A stretch of 64,000 nt of DNA from Dehalococcoidales bacterium (GCA_016932435.1 JAFGCW010000089.1:1-64000), one strand, 5' to 3'; positions 17,798 to 26,686 are shown, counted from the stretch's first letter. The notes: a model not told the origin generated them from the letters alone. Translations and numbers: made by a program.

Positions 17798-18574
17798 GTG
17801 GGTGTTATAAATGTACCTGAACTGTTCAATATTACCGGTCGGAAAGCCCTGGTAACCGGAGCCGGACGCGGAATCGATAGAGTTTACGCGCTGGCGCTGG
17901 CACAGACAGGCTGTGATATATCTATCCTGGAGATTGGTGCTGAAAACGCTGAGAATGTTGCCGGAGAAATTCGTGACCTGGGCGCGAAGGCTGAAGTATT
18001 CATCGTTAATGTGACCAATAAAGCGGAGTTAGAAAAAGCGTATGCAGTCACCGCAGAGAAGTTGGGTGGACTGGATATCTGCGTTCATAACGCTGGAGTA
18101 AACATCTATGAAGTCGCCGAAGATACGCCCGAGGAAAATTACGATTATGTAGTTGATACTAATATGAAGGGCGTGTTTCTCTGCTGCCAGGCGGCTTTTC
18201 CGATTATGAAGGCGCAAAAGAAAGGAAGCATTATCAATATCGCCTCGATGTCCGGGGATATCGTAAATTATCCCCAGAAACACGTTCACTATAATGCCGC
18301 CAAGGCAGGTGTGATCCTGATATCGAAGTGCCTGGCGGTAGAATGGGCGCCGTTCGGGATACGCGTCAACTCGCTGAGTCCGGGCTATACCCGTACGGAG
18401 ATGACCGGTATCGCAGACCCCGATGTAATTTCCCAGTGGAAAGTGTTGACGCCGATGAGGCGCATGGCAGAACCGGAAGAACTCGCCGGCGCTGTTCTTT
18501 ACCTGGCATCCGATGCTTCATCGTTCACTACCGGAAGCAATATCATTGTAGATGGCGGATTCACCGCGCGTTAA
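17798..18574 (+). CDS. Short-chain dehydrogenase/reductase
   Basis: A classical SDR of about 258 residues. The cofactor motif reads VTGAGRGIDR, with Asp in place of the usual last Gly of TGxxxGxG. NNAG appears as HNAGVN. The catalytic YxxxK is YNAAKAG, and the NIASMSG segment carries Ser. The end (TTGSNIIVDGGFTAR) is normal for the family. The start is uncertain: GTG 17798 is used because the TTG at 17780 falls in the promoter. A GAGGTGG ribosome-site-like stretch precedes ATA at 17807, where homologs would have ATG (ATA AAT GTA CCT), so the true start codon may have mutated. The product likely oxidises an alcohol or reduces a ketone with NAD(P). Confidence 0.8.
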   Translation: MGVINVPELFNITGRKALVTGAGRGIDRVYALALAQTGCDISILEIGAENAENVAGEIRDLGAKAEVFIVNVTNKAELEKAYAVTAEKLGGLDICVHNAGVNIYEVAEDTPEENYDYVVDTNMKGVFLCCQAAFPIMKAQKKGSIINIASMSGDIVNYPQKHVHYNAAKAGVILISKCLAVEWAPFGIRVNSLSPGYTRTEMTGIADPDVISQWKVLTPMRRMAEPEELAGAVLYLASDASSFTTGSNIIVDGGFTAR

Positions 18575-18629
18575 GTACCCTATATTTAATTTATTAAATC
18601 CACATTGAAACGCAGTATCCCGTCAGGTT

Positions 18630-19283
18630 ATGCTGAGACAATATTCAGCAGGGAGAAGAAAACTGGCGGGATTTCTGTTTCTCGGTATTACTATTGGCTT
18701 CGCAGCGGCAGTGCAGCCGGGTCCGACCCAGATATTCATTATTTCCCGCACTCTGACCGGCGGCTGGCGGCACGCATTGCCCCTGGCCTGCACCTATCTT
18801 ATCAGCGATATTCCTATTGTAACTGTCGTTCTGTTGATCCTGTCCAACGTCCCGGACCTGGCAAGAGATATCCTGCACCTTGCGGGAGGAGTATTCCTGC
18901 TGTATCTGGCCTGGGGCGCCTTCAGATCATTCAAAGAGTACAACCGGAACCAGTCTCTGCAGACGCAGTCGCGAGTACAGAGCCTGTTCAAGGCGGTAAC
19001 CATCAATCTTTTGAATCCGAATCCGTACCTGACCTGGAGTCTGGTCATGGGGCCGATGCTTATCAATGCCTGGCAGGAAAATCCTGGTCACGGCATATCG
19101 CTCATAACCGGTTTTTACGGTACGCTGGTCTTGACTACGGCGGCAATAATCATTATTTTCGGTGTTATCAGGCGGCTGGGTCCCGTGTTGATACGGATAC
19201 TTGTTGGCGTATCTGCAGTAGCCCTGGCTGGTTTCGGGATATACCAGATTGTCTTGGGCGTACAGAATCTGACAGGCGGGTAG
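18630..19283 (+). CDS. LysE-family exporter
   Basis: A 217-residue integral membrane protein with about six hydrophobic segments. The LysE/RhtB signature is near the N-terminus (AAAVQPGPTQIFIISRTLTG), and there is a helix with NLLNPNPYLTWSLVMGP, the conserved NP turn. The family exports amino acids or small metabolites. It ends 5 nt before the EFR1 ferredoxin gene, so the two may be co-transcribed. Another long frame covers the same bases but lacks family features. Confidence 0.85.
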   Translation: MLRQYSAGRRKLAGFLFLGITIGFAAAVQPGPTQIFIISRTLTGGWRHALPLACTYLISDIPIVTVVLLILSNVPDLARDILHLAGGVFLLYLAWGAFRSFKEYNRNQSLQTQSRVQSLFKAVTINLLNPNPYLTWSLVMGPMLINAWQENPGHGISLITGFYGTLVLTTAAIIIIFGVIRRLGPVLIRILVGVSAVALAGFGIYQIVLGVQNLTGG

Positions 19284-19288
19284 GCGAG

Positions 19289-20107
19289 ATGAAACAGGTG
19301 ATATATTACTTTTCGGGCACGGGCAATACGCTTTTCGTTGCCAGGGATATTGCGGAAGAACTCGGGGCTTCCCTCATTCCAATTGCCTCTCTGGTTAATG
19401 ATCCAGTTGTTGATGTGGATTCGGAAGTGACCGGCATTGTGTATCCGGTGTATTACGGCGAACTACCGGTTATCGTGAAGGAATTCGCTGAAAAGCTGGA
19501 TAACCTTGAAGGGAAGTATATCTTCGCCGTCTGCACCTTCGGCGGTTCGGCGGGAGACTCACTGAGAAGCCTGAGAAAGATAGTCCGGTCATTATCAGCC
19601 ACCTATGGCGTTCATATGCCCCAGAACGCGTTTTATAAGTTCTGGGAGAAGCATGAACCGCTTTACCGGAACTGGCGCAAGAAGAAGCTGAAAACCGTTA
19701 TCAGTAATACCAAAGCCAGGAAAACGGGCAATTTCTTTAGCAATAAATTATTTGACATAATCTTTAAAGGCATACAGGCATATGTCAGGCCGAAGTATAA
19801 GCAGTCGTTTATTAAACTGTCCGGTGCGTCGCCGGAACTGAGTGTGGAAGAACTGATCCGCCTGAACGATACCAGTTTTTCCGTTACCGATGAGTGTACC
19901 GGCTGCGGAGTTTGCGCGAAGGTTTGCCCGGTCAATAATATCATCATGGTCGAGAGCAGACCGACCTGGCAGCACCGGTGCGAGAACTGCATCGCATGTT
20001 ATAATTTCTGTCCAGAGAAAGCCATACGAAATGGCATTGCTTCGGAAGGCTATTATTACCGGCACCCGGATATCAAGGTTAAGGATATGATTTTACGGGA
20101 TGATTAA
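19289..20107 (+). CDS. EFR1-type flavodoxin-ferredoxin fusion
   Basis: A 272-residue protein. The N-terminus is a flavodoxin-like domain (YYFSGTGNTLFVARDIAEEL, with SGTGNT binding the FMN phosphate). The C-terminus is a 2[4Fe-4S] ferredoxin (CTGCGVCAKVCP and CENCIACYNFCP). EFR1 proteins carry low-potential electrons in anaerobes. ATG 19289 follows a weak AGGCGAG. The open frame extends upstream through lysE without a family match, so that part is rejected. Confidence 0.88.
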   Translation: MKQVIYYFSGTGNTLFVARDIAEELGASLIPIASLVNDPVVDVDSEVTGIVYPVYYGELPVIVKEFAEKLDNLEGKYIFAVCTFGGSAGDSLRSLRKIVRSLSATYGVHMPQNAFYKFWEKHEPLYRNWRKKKLKTVISNTKARKTGNFFSNKLFDIIFKGIQAYVRPKYKQSFIKLSGASPELSVEELIRLNDTSFSVTDECTGCGVCAKVCPVNNIIMVESRPTWQHRCENCIACYNFCPEKAIRNGIASEGYYYRHPDIKVKDMILRDD

Positions 20108-20117
20108 TTATCATATA

Positions 20118-21425
20118 TTAACTCGAATAGTCCCTGCAGGCGGCGTATATATTATCGAAGAGTTTCTCTATCTTCCCAGCCGGCGTTGAGGCGAAGGCAA
20201 TCCTGAACAGTCCCTTATCACCGTAGCATATGACCCCGGTGTCATACTTATCCAGTAATAGCTGCCAGACAGCGTCCGGATTTACATCTTTCAGCCTGAT
20301 GCACATGAAGTAGCCGGAATTGAAGGGAAGCGCTTCGAAATAATCGCCGTATTCCGGGTGTGCTTCGAGAACTTCCTTCACCCTCAGGTAACGTTCCCTG
20401 ATTATCTCCCTGTTCCTGTCTTTTTCCACCTGGTGGGTGCCGGATTGCAGTGAAGCCAGGAACATCGACTGTGCCGGATGCGACGCGTTGGAGATATTAC
20501 CCCTGATCGCGCCGGAGGTTTTTCCCTCAAGGGCATGATATAGTTCTGGAGTCCCGTTTTTTATGCCGTAGGTGATGAATCCTATCCTGAATCCCCAGGC
20601 ATACTCTTCCTTGGTGATACCGTCGGCCTTAATCGCCAGTAGATTTTCATGTGCCGAGGAGAGCCGGGCAAATAACGATTCTTCGTAAATGCCATCCTCG
20701 AAGATAAGTCCGAAGTAAGAGTCATCAAGGATTACTACCAGATTGTTGCCGGCTTCTGCCGATTCGGTTAACGCTGCTACTATATCATCGGCAGCCTGCG
20801 GAGTCGGCGTGTAGCCTGATGGATTGTTCGGGAAATTCAGAATGACTATCTTCTTGCCGGCAGGTTCTGAATTCACCGCTTTATGGAATGACGCGGTATC
20901 GAATACACCGTCCTTGAAAAAGTTGAAGCATCTCAGTTCTGCTTCATAAGCATTGGTGAACACAAGGTCATAGTTCTCCCAGTAGAGGTCGGAAACGATT
21001 ATCTCATCGCCGGGATTAACGAACATGTAACCGATGATACTCAAAGCGTTGGTGACACCGCAGGCGGCAACCGGAAGGCTGACAGGGCTGTCTTCGAGCG
21101 AGGGATTTTTCTCTCTTATCAGTTCCTGCCACTTCGTTCGCAGCGTATTGACTCCCTGGCTGGGTGCGTATGGAAACGCGTCCTTACTCTCGATTTTCAG
21201 CAGGTTTGCCAGTCCGGGCAGGACCATCGGAGAGCCGTCGTCCTCATAGGCAGTGCCGATGGTGGCGTTTATCTCCTTGCCTTTAGCAGCGGCGCCCTGT
21301 GCCAGGATTCCCTTGCTGGGATAATAAATAGCACTGCCTTTTGTTGAAAGCAGTTCGTATACAACAGGGCTACTTTTTTTAATGATATTATTCGCTTCCA
21401 CTGCCTGCGGATTGAGTTCAGCCAT
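20118..21425 (-). CDS. PLP-dependent class I/II aminotransferase
   Basis: A 435-residue fold-type I aminotransferase. Key residues visible are Asn201 in NFPNNPSGY, Asp234/235 in VVILDDSYFG, the Schiff-base Lys272 in DGITKEEYAWGFRIG and Arg280. The start ATG is preceded by GGAGGGTG. It is convergent with the EFR1 gene, with an 10-nt gap. The amino acid substrate is unclear; aromatic or branched-chain is possible. Confidence 0.85.
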   Translation of the reverse strand: MAELNPQAVEANNIIKKSSPVVYELLSTKGSAIYYPSKGILAQGAAAKGKEINATIGTAYEDDGSPMVLPGLANLLKIESKDAFPYAPSQGVNTLRTKWQELIREKNPSLEDSPVSLPVAACGVTNALSIIGYMFVNPGDEIIVSDLYWENYDLVFTNAYEAELRCFNFFKDGVFDTASFHKAVNSEPAGKKIVILNFPNNPSGYTPTPQAADDIVAALTESAEAGNNLVVILDDSYFGLIFEDGIYEESLFARLSSAHENLLAIKADGITKEEYAWGFRIGFITYGIKNGTPELYHALEGKTSGAIRGNISNASHPAQSMFLASLQSGTHQVEKDRNREIIRERYLRVKEVLEAHPEYGDYFEALPFNSGYFMCIRLKDVNPDAVWQLLLDKYDTGVICYGDKGLFRIAFASTPAGKIEKLFDNIYAACRDYSS

Positions 21426-21486
21426 TGGTACACCCTCCCAAGAGTTATATATGGGATATTATACCGGTTTTTCTAGAATGCTGTCC

Positions 21487-22599
21487 TTACCTGTCCTTGT
21501 ACTTGTGCTTTTTTAACTTTTTCCCAAGCTTTGATAATTTCTTCCACTTTAACTGCTCCTGCTGGCGTAATGTACCGTCCTCTCTGAGGGCGACATACCT
21601 GAGTTCTCTTCGGAGTTTCAGGTAGCTCTGGTATCTTGATACCTCCAGTGCGCCGTTCTCGATCGCTTCCCTGATGGCACAGCCCGGCTCGGTATCGTGA
21701 AGGCAGTCGCTGAACCGGCACTGCAGTGCCAGCGATTCGATATCATCGAAAGAATCCTGTAGATCAGTCTCGTTTCCCCACATCTGGATCTCTCTCATTC
21801 CCGGTGTGTCCATGACCATTCCGCCACCGGGCAGGAGGATCAGTTCCCGGTTGGTGGTAGTGTGCCGTCCCTTCCCGTCGACAGCGCGGGTTTCGTTCGT
21901 CACCTGTTTTTCACTGCCGAGCAGGGCATTTATAAGGGCTGACTTACCGACTCCCGAAGAACCAAGCAGCGCCGCGGTCTTTCCTGTTGTTATGTAGTTC
22001 CTGATGCCGGTTATTCCGATATATTCGGTGGCGCTGACAGCGTGGACTGGTACACCGACTGCAATCTCTTCCGTGTCCCGGATATAGCTGTCCGGATCAG
22101 AGCACAGGTCTACCTTGTTGAGGACGATTATCGGCGAGGCCCCGCTTTTCCAGGCGAGTGTCAGGTAGCGTTCCAGTCTCCTGAGATTGAAGTTCCTGCC
22201 GTCCAGGGCGCTGATAACAAATACAGTATCGATATTGGAGGCGATTACCTGCTCCTCGGTTTTCATTCCATCAGCCCGTCGGCGGTACTCGCTTTTCCGG
22301 GAGAACTTACTCTTCCGCGGCAGTATGGCATGAATAATGCACTGCTCTTCATCGGCACGGACTGCTGCTACCCAGTCGCCGACTGCCGGATAGCCGTATT
22401 CGGGATCGGCGTTGTATCTCATTCTACCTGCAAGCACAGCGGTACGTTCGCCATCCTCTCCCTGCACGCGGTAGGAACTTTTATACTCCGAGATTATCCT
22501 GCAGGGGACAGAGTTCGGGATATTCAGTACTATGAAATGATTATTAAAGAATGAGTCCCAGCCGTAGGAGGCGAGAGACTCCGATGTATTTTCTGTCAT
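21487..22599 (-). CDS. rsgA: Ribosome small-subunit GTPase RsgA
   Basis: A 370-residue circularly permuted GTPase. An N-terminal OB-fold is followed by NKVDLC (G4), then GSSGVGKSALINALLG (P-loop) and DTPGMRE (G3), in permuted order. The C-terminal zinc knuckle is CRFSDCLHDTEPGC, and a basic tail (KLGKKLKKHKYKD) follows. RsgA checks late 30S assembly and hydrolyses GTP on the ribosome. AGGGAG lies before ATG 22599. The gene is preceded by a 235-nt leader with a short reading frame, hairpins and a terminator, which suggests attenuation control. Confidence 0.93.
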   Translation of the reverse strand: MTENTSESLASYGWDSFFNNHFIVLNIPNSVPCRIISEYKSSYRVQGEDGERTAVLAGRMRYNADPEYGYPAVGDWVAAVRADEEQCIIHAILPRKSKFSRKSEYRRRADGMKTEEQVIASNIDTVFVISALDGRNFNLRRLERYLTLAWKSGASPIIVLNKVDLCSDPDSYIRDTEEIAVGVPVHAVSATEYIGITGIRNYITTGKTAALLGSSGVGKSALINALLGSEKQVTNETRAVDGKGRHTTTNRELILLPGGGMVMDTPGMREIQMWGNETDLQDSFDDIESLALQCRFSDCLHDTEPGCAIREAIENGALEVSRYQSYLKLRRELRYVALREDGTLRQQEQLKWKKLSKLGKKLKKHKYKDR

Positions 22600-22628
22600 T
22601 GGTTACTCCCTCTGATTTGAATAAAAAG

Positions 22629-22653
22629 ACCGCGGGGTTTTGCACCCGCGGCC
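22629..22653 (-). terminator. Intrinsic terminator in the rsgA leader (candidate attenuator)
   Basis: On the minus strand CCGCGGG (22651-22645) pairs with CCCGCGG (22636-22630), a perfect 7-bp GC-rich stem. It is followed by TCTTTTT (22629-22623). It lies after the leader reading frame and about 25 nt before the rsgA ATG, so transcription must pass it to reach rsgA. Confidence 0.75.
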
Positions 22654-22670
22654 AAAATATTCATCCGATA

Positions 22671-22724
22671 CCTTACATCTCCGGATAGAGGGAGTAAGGA
22701 TATGTTCTTACCGTCAGCCGGTAA
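22671..22724 (-). promoter_or_regulatory. Leader hairpins between the short frame and the terminator
   Basis: Two hairpins lie here. TTACCG (22708-22713) pairs with CGGTAA (22719-22724), and the leader stop codon (22714-22716) sits in its loop. CCTTAC (22671-22676) pairs with GTAAGG (22694-22699), with an inner TCC/GGA helix. A ribosome on the short frame would disrupt the first hairpin, the layout expected of an attenuator. Confidence 0.45.
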
Positions 22725-22788
22725 CAACTCCGACCGGAATTCTGCCGGGGCGCACTAACCCGTAATCATTCACACTTTTTCTGTTCAT
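22714..22788 (-). CDS. 24-residue leader peptide upstream of rsgA
   Basis: A 24-codon frame from ATG 22788 to TGA at 22714. It begins MNRKSVNDYG and ends VGVVTG, with an Arg/Pro/Gly/Val-rich second half. AAAGGAGGGG just before the ATG is one of the strongest ribosome sites in the window, which argues for real translation. It follows a good promoter and precedes hairpins and a terminator. No known peptide family was recognised. It could be a ribosome-sensing leader or a free small protein. Confidence 0.5.
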   Translation of the reverse strand: MNRKSVNDYGLVRPGRIPVGVVTG

Positions 22789-22808
22789 TACGCCCCTCCT
22801 TTCATTGT

Positions 22809-22829
22809 TCCGGTTCGTAAAATACCGGA
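22809..22829 (-). promoter_or_regulatory. 5' leader hairpin of the rsgA transcript
   Basis: TCCGGT (22809-22814) and ACCGGA (22824-22829) form a perfect 6-bp stem with a 9-nt loop between the promoter and the leader ribosome site. It would sit at the 5' end of the mRNA. Its role is unknown. Confidence 0.35.
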
Positions 22830-22841
22830 AATACCTGCGGT

Positions 22842-22871
22842 ATAGTAGCATGTATATAGGAGGTCGGTCAA
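22842..22871 (-). promoter_or_regulatory. Promoter of the rsgA leader
   Basis: On the minus strand TTGACC (22871-22866) and TACTAT (22847-22842) are 18 nt apart. The predicted start is near 22835, about 45 nt before the leader ATG. Confidence 0.55.
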
Positions 22872-22911
22872 GACTGTGTAAATTATATGGTATATTATAA
22901 CCATTCCTATC

Positions 22912-25383
22912 CTATTTAGATGACTTTTTCACTAGATTCCAATCAATTTGAGGACAATTACATCTAACACTCTCCTGCACTCCCACTGACGATGTAACAA
23001 CGTGTATTAATCCTTGGCATTTGGTACAGATAAATACCCCATAGAGGTCTTTAAATGCATCTATCACAGGTTCGAATTCTACTTTGGACAAATTTGCCCA
23101 ATTGTTATAATGGATAGTGGGATTCACTGACCACCTTTCAGCATTTGTACGGGCATATATTGTCTTTGCGATTTCATTATATTCTTCGAGCTTTATCGCT
23201 TCTTCTTCATCTCCCCATGAACTGGCAGCCTCTTTTGCTTTTCTAATTAATCGACCGTATCTACTTATTGCCCCATCCAAAAGGTTTCCTAAATCATATG
23301 AACCATTGATATTAAATACAACAGGTGCTTTTAAATAATCACAAACTATGGCAAAAAATTGCTCTGCATTACTTCTTAATTTACCTGATGCAGATGCGAC
23401 ATCATCTTTTTCCAGATCTTGACTAATTCGGTTCCATATATCAGCTTCAAAATCAACTTGTGGTCCAGTATTTACATGCCAGTTATAAAATTGTACCATT
23501 CCTTTTGAGTTCACAATATTTGTACTTCTTAAATGATTTGCCCATGATCTATCATGTGTGGTTATTAAGAATTGATTATTAGGAAAACAGGTAGATAAAA
23601 GCTGACAAATTTGTTTTCTGTGTTCCATATCTATTGACATAACAACATCATCAAGTATGATTAGATCAATATATCCTTGGGTCAATTTTTCTGTCAAAGC
23701 AAGGTATAAACATATACCCATGCTATCTTGGTGACCTTCGCTATGCAGTGCATGGGGTGGATGCTCTCCATAACTATAAAAAGAAACATTAAAGTCTAGA
23801 CCGGCATCGTCTGGTGTTATCTTAGCAGTAAAATTTCCTTCGTCTGATTGATTAATAAACCGATAAAATTCCACAAAACGATCTCTTACACTATCATATA
23901 ATGATTGAAGTACATTATCTCGGGAATATAAAAAATTCTGTAATAAAATACTTGCTCGTTTATATATTAATACAGCTTGATTATCCGCTTTTAAAGCTTT
24001 TTCATATGACTCTAGTTTACTGGATAGTGTTGTTAATGTATCCCAAGCATTTAATTCAGGGGTCGTTTTTGAATATTGAGAATAGTCTTTCTTAATACTT
24101 GTTGATAAGAAAGAATCAACGACTAGGGGAAAAAGGTTTTCTTTCATTTTTTCATTTGGATGCTTTTCTTGAGTGTAATTTTCTATCGGACTTGAAAGAG
24201 ACTCAACCAACTTATCTATATATTTTGCCCACAATAATAAACTTGTCCTTTCTTTTTCAAGTCCAATTATCTCCATTGATATTGTTATATTTTTTATTCT
24301 AGCGAGCACGTTGGTTAGGATATCAACTAGATATTTTGATTTTTCATCAATATCCTTTTTATAATCTGATGCAGTTTGTGCTAAATTTACTTTTTCCTCC
24401 AAATTATGCATTAATTCACCGGGTGGCCACTGCGTGTCGCAAAGTGGACATGCACCTGAATCATCAATCAATTGGATGCCCAATTCAAACAATCTTAAGC
24501 GTTTAAGGGACTCTGATAAGTTCGGATTTGAATTAATGAGATTTATGGTATCTCTTAATTGTTTATCATTATCTAGATATTCCTTTCTATTCTTTTCGGT
24601 AAAAAAAGTTTTTAGGTGATCTAGATCCTGTTGAAATTGTACAATATTTATCGTCTTGTTACTTGATGACATTATCGGTGCGGAAATTTTCGTTTTGATA
24701 TTTTTCGAATCAACATTACCAAGACTTTTTGCAGATAAAAAAGTACGCTTTTCATTTATAAATTTCAATAATGCATCAGGATCAAATGATTTTACGTTGA
24801 TAATAGCATTCACTTCTCCTTCTGCAATTCTTAGTGCTTTAGTTGTCGCTTCGTTTTCTCTTCTACAAGTGCTGTCAACACTTGTTAGACTTTTTCTGAT
24901 ATCTTCTATATCTTTTAAATCAAGGATTGTTTGAATTTCTTGAGCTCTATTGTTAGGTTCGGCCGTTATATATTTGAGGATTTCTCTACGTGTTAATACA
25001 TGTTGACCTCTATATGCAATCGATAGAATTGGTCCGAGATATTGTTTTGCTTCTTCGTCGGCATACTCGATAACACCAGGATGTTCTATACATCGTTTGA
25101 TCTCAATCGGTTTGGGATAATTTGGTATACTTACGACTGCTCTAACAATTGCATCCTTTGGCTCGTGATCGATATGTGTCCCATGCTTATCAAGTTTAAT
25201 GTCGCCTGTTCCTTCGCCGGTGAGTCTTGATATTCTACCCGTTAATAAAAAATCTAAAGCATCGACAACCGCACTTTTACCTGAACCGTTTTGTCCCCAT
25301 ACAACGAAGTTATTTCCTTCAGGATTTAACGTAACATTGCAGATTCCACGTATGTTATTTATTTCGAGTTCTATTAATCTCAT
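22912..25383 (-). CDS. Rad50/SMC-like AAA ATPase, possible defence protein
   Basis: An 823-residue ATPase. Walker A is GQNGSGKS at residues 30-37. Long charged, probably coiled-coil stretches flank a CPLCDTQWPPGE CxxC motif near residue 306, placed like a zinc hook. LHSEGHQDSMGICLYLAL resembles an ABC signature region and DLIILDDVVMSID is Walker B, followed by TTHD. The C-terminus adds a zinc-ribbon-like CTKC...CNC. The gene is clearly more AT-rich than its neighbours, which suggests transfer. It starts within the stop of a small upstream gene (TAATG), so the two are translationally coupled. Standalone ATPases of this kind often belong to anti-phage systems, but no nuclease domain was identified. 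Confidence 0.75.
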   Translation of the reverse strand: MRLIELEINNIRGICNVTLNPEGNNFVVWGQNGSGKSAVVDALDFLLTGRISRLTGEGTGDIKLDKHGTHIDHEPKDAIVRAVVSIPNYPKPIEIKRCIEHPGVIEYADEEAKQYLGPILSIAYRGQHVLTRREILKYITAEPNNRAQEIQTILDLKDIEDIRKSLTSVDSTCRRENEATTKALRIAEGEVNAIINVKSFDPDALLKFINEKRTFLSAKSLGNVDSKNIKTKISAPIMSSSNKTINIVQFQQDLDHLKTFFTEKNRKEYLDNDKQLRDTINLINSNPNLSESLKRLRLFELGIQLIDDSGACPLCDTQWPPGELMHNLEEKVNLAQTASDYKKDIDEKSKYLVDILTNVLARIKNITISMEIIGLEKERTSLLLWAKYIDKLVESLSSPIENYTQEKHPNEKMKENLFPLVVDSFLSTSIKKDYSQYSKTTPELNAWDTLTTLSSKLESYEKALKADNQAVLIYKRASILLQNFLYSRDNVLQSLYDSVRDRFVEFYRFINQSDEGNFTAKITPDDAGLDFNVSFYSYGEHPPHALHSEGHQDSMGICLYLALTEKLTQGYIDLIILDDVVMSIDMEHRKQICQLLSTCFPNNQFLITTHDRSWANHLRSTNIVNSKGMVQFYNWHVNTGPQVDFEADIWNRISQDLEKDDVASASGKLRSNAEQFFAIVCDYLKAPVVFNINGSYDLGNLLDGAISRYGRLIRKAKEAASSWGDEEEAIKLEEYNEIAKTIYARTNAERWSVNPTIHYNNWANLSKVEFEPVIDAFKDLYGVFICTKCQGLIHVVTSSVGVQESVRCNCPQIDWNLVKKSSK

Positions 25384-25574
25384 TATTGTTCCTCTTCAAT
25401 TGTTTTTATAATCTCTAGTATTTTTTTTGATGAGGTTAATTTCTTAGGAGTAGCGATTTTCTTTATTTCATCTTTGATATGCTGTGTATATTCCTCATAG
25501 TTATCTAGCTTAAGGATTGTCTCTTGGATAATTTGATCGATTATTGTCTTGTCAATATCTTGGGTATTGGACAT
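25383..25574 (-). CDS. Small helical partner of the SMC-like ATPase
   Basis: A 63-residue, Lys/Ile/Glu-rich, probably all-helical protein. A good ribosome site (AGGAGG) lies 8 nt before the ATG. Its TAA overlaps the ATPase ATG by one base. No family was recognised. The coupling implies a partner or regulator of the ATPase. It shares the AT-rich composition. Confidence 0.6.
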   Translation of the reverse strand: MSNTQDIDKTIIDQIIQETILKLDNYEEYTQHIKDEIKKIATPKKLTSSKKILEIIKTIEEEQ

Positions 25575-25724
25575 ATTTAAACCTCCTATTCCATGATCAG
25601 ACGATTGAAAAGTTCATTTATGTTTTTTTGTATTACAGAATATAAACCTAAATTACTAAAAAATCAATGGTGAAATAAAAAATGCTTTAATGCTATAGGT
25701 GATTAATAGTTGAAGTGGAAAATT

Positions 25725-25752
25725 AAAAGAGGAAGCGTTCGCTTCCTCTTTA
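25725..25752 (-). terminator. Bidirectional terminator after the oxygen-defence operon
   Basis: AAAGAGGAAGC, a 4-nt loop GTTC, and GCTTCCTCTTT form a perfect stem. An A-run precedes it and T follows it, so it can act on both strands. It lies 30 nt past the superoxide reductase stop. Confidence 0.75.
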
Positions 25753-25781
25753 ATGCATACCATTTTATGTCCTAGAGACTA

Positions 25782-26114
25782 CTACAACGCTAAACTGCTT
25801 TCCCAGAGGCCATGTATGTTGCAGTAGGACATGGCGTACAGGGTCTTGAAGCCGGCTAGAGGGATGCTGTAGGTTGCGGTGGGATTGGTATAGGTCGGGG
25901 CAAAGGTCATCCTGCCCAGGTCTATTACTCCCCCGTCTTCCTTGACACCGTAGAGTGCTACCCAGTCGATATGGTGTTCTATCGTGTTGGGGTGCGGTGT
26001 TTCCTTGCCTACCGTAACCGTGACGGTATCCTTGCCGGTCTCAATAACCGGAACATGTTTCTCCTTGCCTTCAGCGGCGGCGTCTTTCAAAATATCTCCT
26101 ATTTTCATCTTCAT
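25782..26114 (-). CDS. Superoxide reductase (neelaredoxin type)
   Basis: A 110-residue one-iron superoxide reductase without the desulforedoxin domain. Iron ligands are His20 in EKHVPVIE, His41 and His47 in HPNTIEHHIDWV, and Cys98 with His101 in CNIHGLWE. Lys19 near the site is the conserved catalytic residue. It reduces superoxide to peroxide using rubredoxin. It is the last gene of the oxygen-defence operon, followed by a strong terminator. Confidence 0.93.
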   Translation of the reverse strand: MKMKIGDILKDAAAEGKEKHVPVIETGKDTVTVTVGKETPHPNTIEHHIDWVALYGVKEDGGVIDLGRMTFAPTYTNPTATYSIPLAGFKTLYAMSYCNIHGLWESSLAL

Positions 26115-26134
26115 CCTCCTGATATTTACAGATA

Positions 26135-26668
26135 CTAGTAATTTTCAACCATGACTTCGTAATAACTCTGAGGGAACGCGCAGGCGGGGCATGTCTCCGG
26201 TGCTTCCGGGCCTTCGTGAATGTACCCGCAGTTGCGGCACTTCCACCTGACAACTTTATCCTTCTTGAATACCTTGCCTTCCTTGATGTTCTTCAGCAAG
26301 GCCAGGTAGCGTTTTTCATGCTCTTCTTCTACTTCGGCAACTTCCTTGAAGAAATCGGCAATTTCATCGAATCCTTCCTCTCGGGCTGCCTTCTCGAATC
26401 CGGCATACATATCCGTCCACTCGTAATTTTCACCATCGGCAGCAGCCTGCAGGTTCTCGGCGGTATCCCCAATCCCTTTCAGAAACTCGAATTCTCGCTT
26501 GGCATGTTCTCTCTCATTTTCAGCCGTCTCCAGGAATATCGCGGAAATCTGCTCGTAGCCGGCTTCTTTAGCTACCTGGGAGAAGTATGTATACTTATTC
26601 CTTGCCTGCGATTCACCGGCAAAGGCAGTCCACAGGTTTTGCTCCGTCTTGCTTCCCTTAAGCTCCAT
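26135..26668 (-). CDS. rbr: Rubrerythrin
   Basis: A 177-residue protein. The N-terminal ferritin-like diiron domain contains [26 protein letters not shown] and [10 protein letters not shown], the E-x-x-H ligands. The C-terminus is a rubredoxin-type domain ([10 protein letters not shown] then CPACAFPQ). It reduces hydrogen peroxide to water. It lies between FprA and the superoxide reductase. Confidence 0.95.
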   Translation of the reverse strand: MELKGSKTEQNLWTAFAGESQARNKYTYFSQVAKEAGYEQISAIFLETAENEREHAKREFEFLKGIGDTAENLQAAADGENYEWTDMYAGFEKAAREEGFDEIADFFKEVAEVEEEHEKRYLALLKNIKEGKVFKKDKVVRWKCRNCGYIHEGPEAPETCPACAFPQSYYEVMVENY

Positions 26669-26686
26669 CCAACATCCTCCTTAAAA

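Noticed and set aside
18605..20107. One continuous 500-codon frame on the plus strand
   Set aside because: Its first half is an out-of-frame reading of the LysE exporter; only the part from 19289 is a real gene (EFR1).
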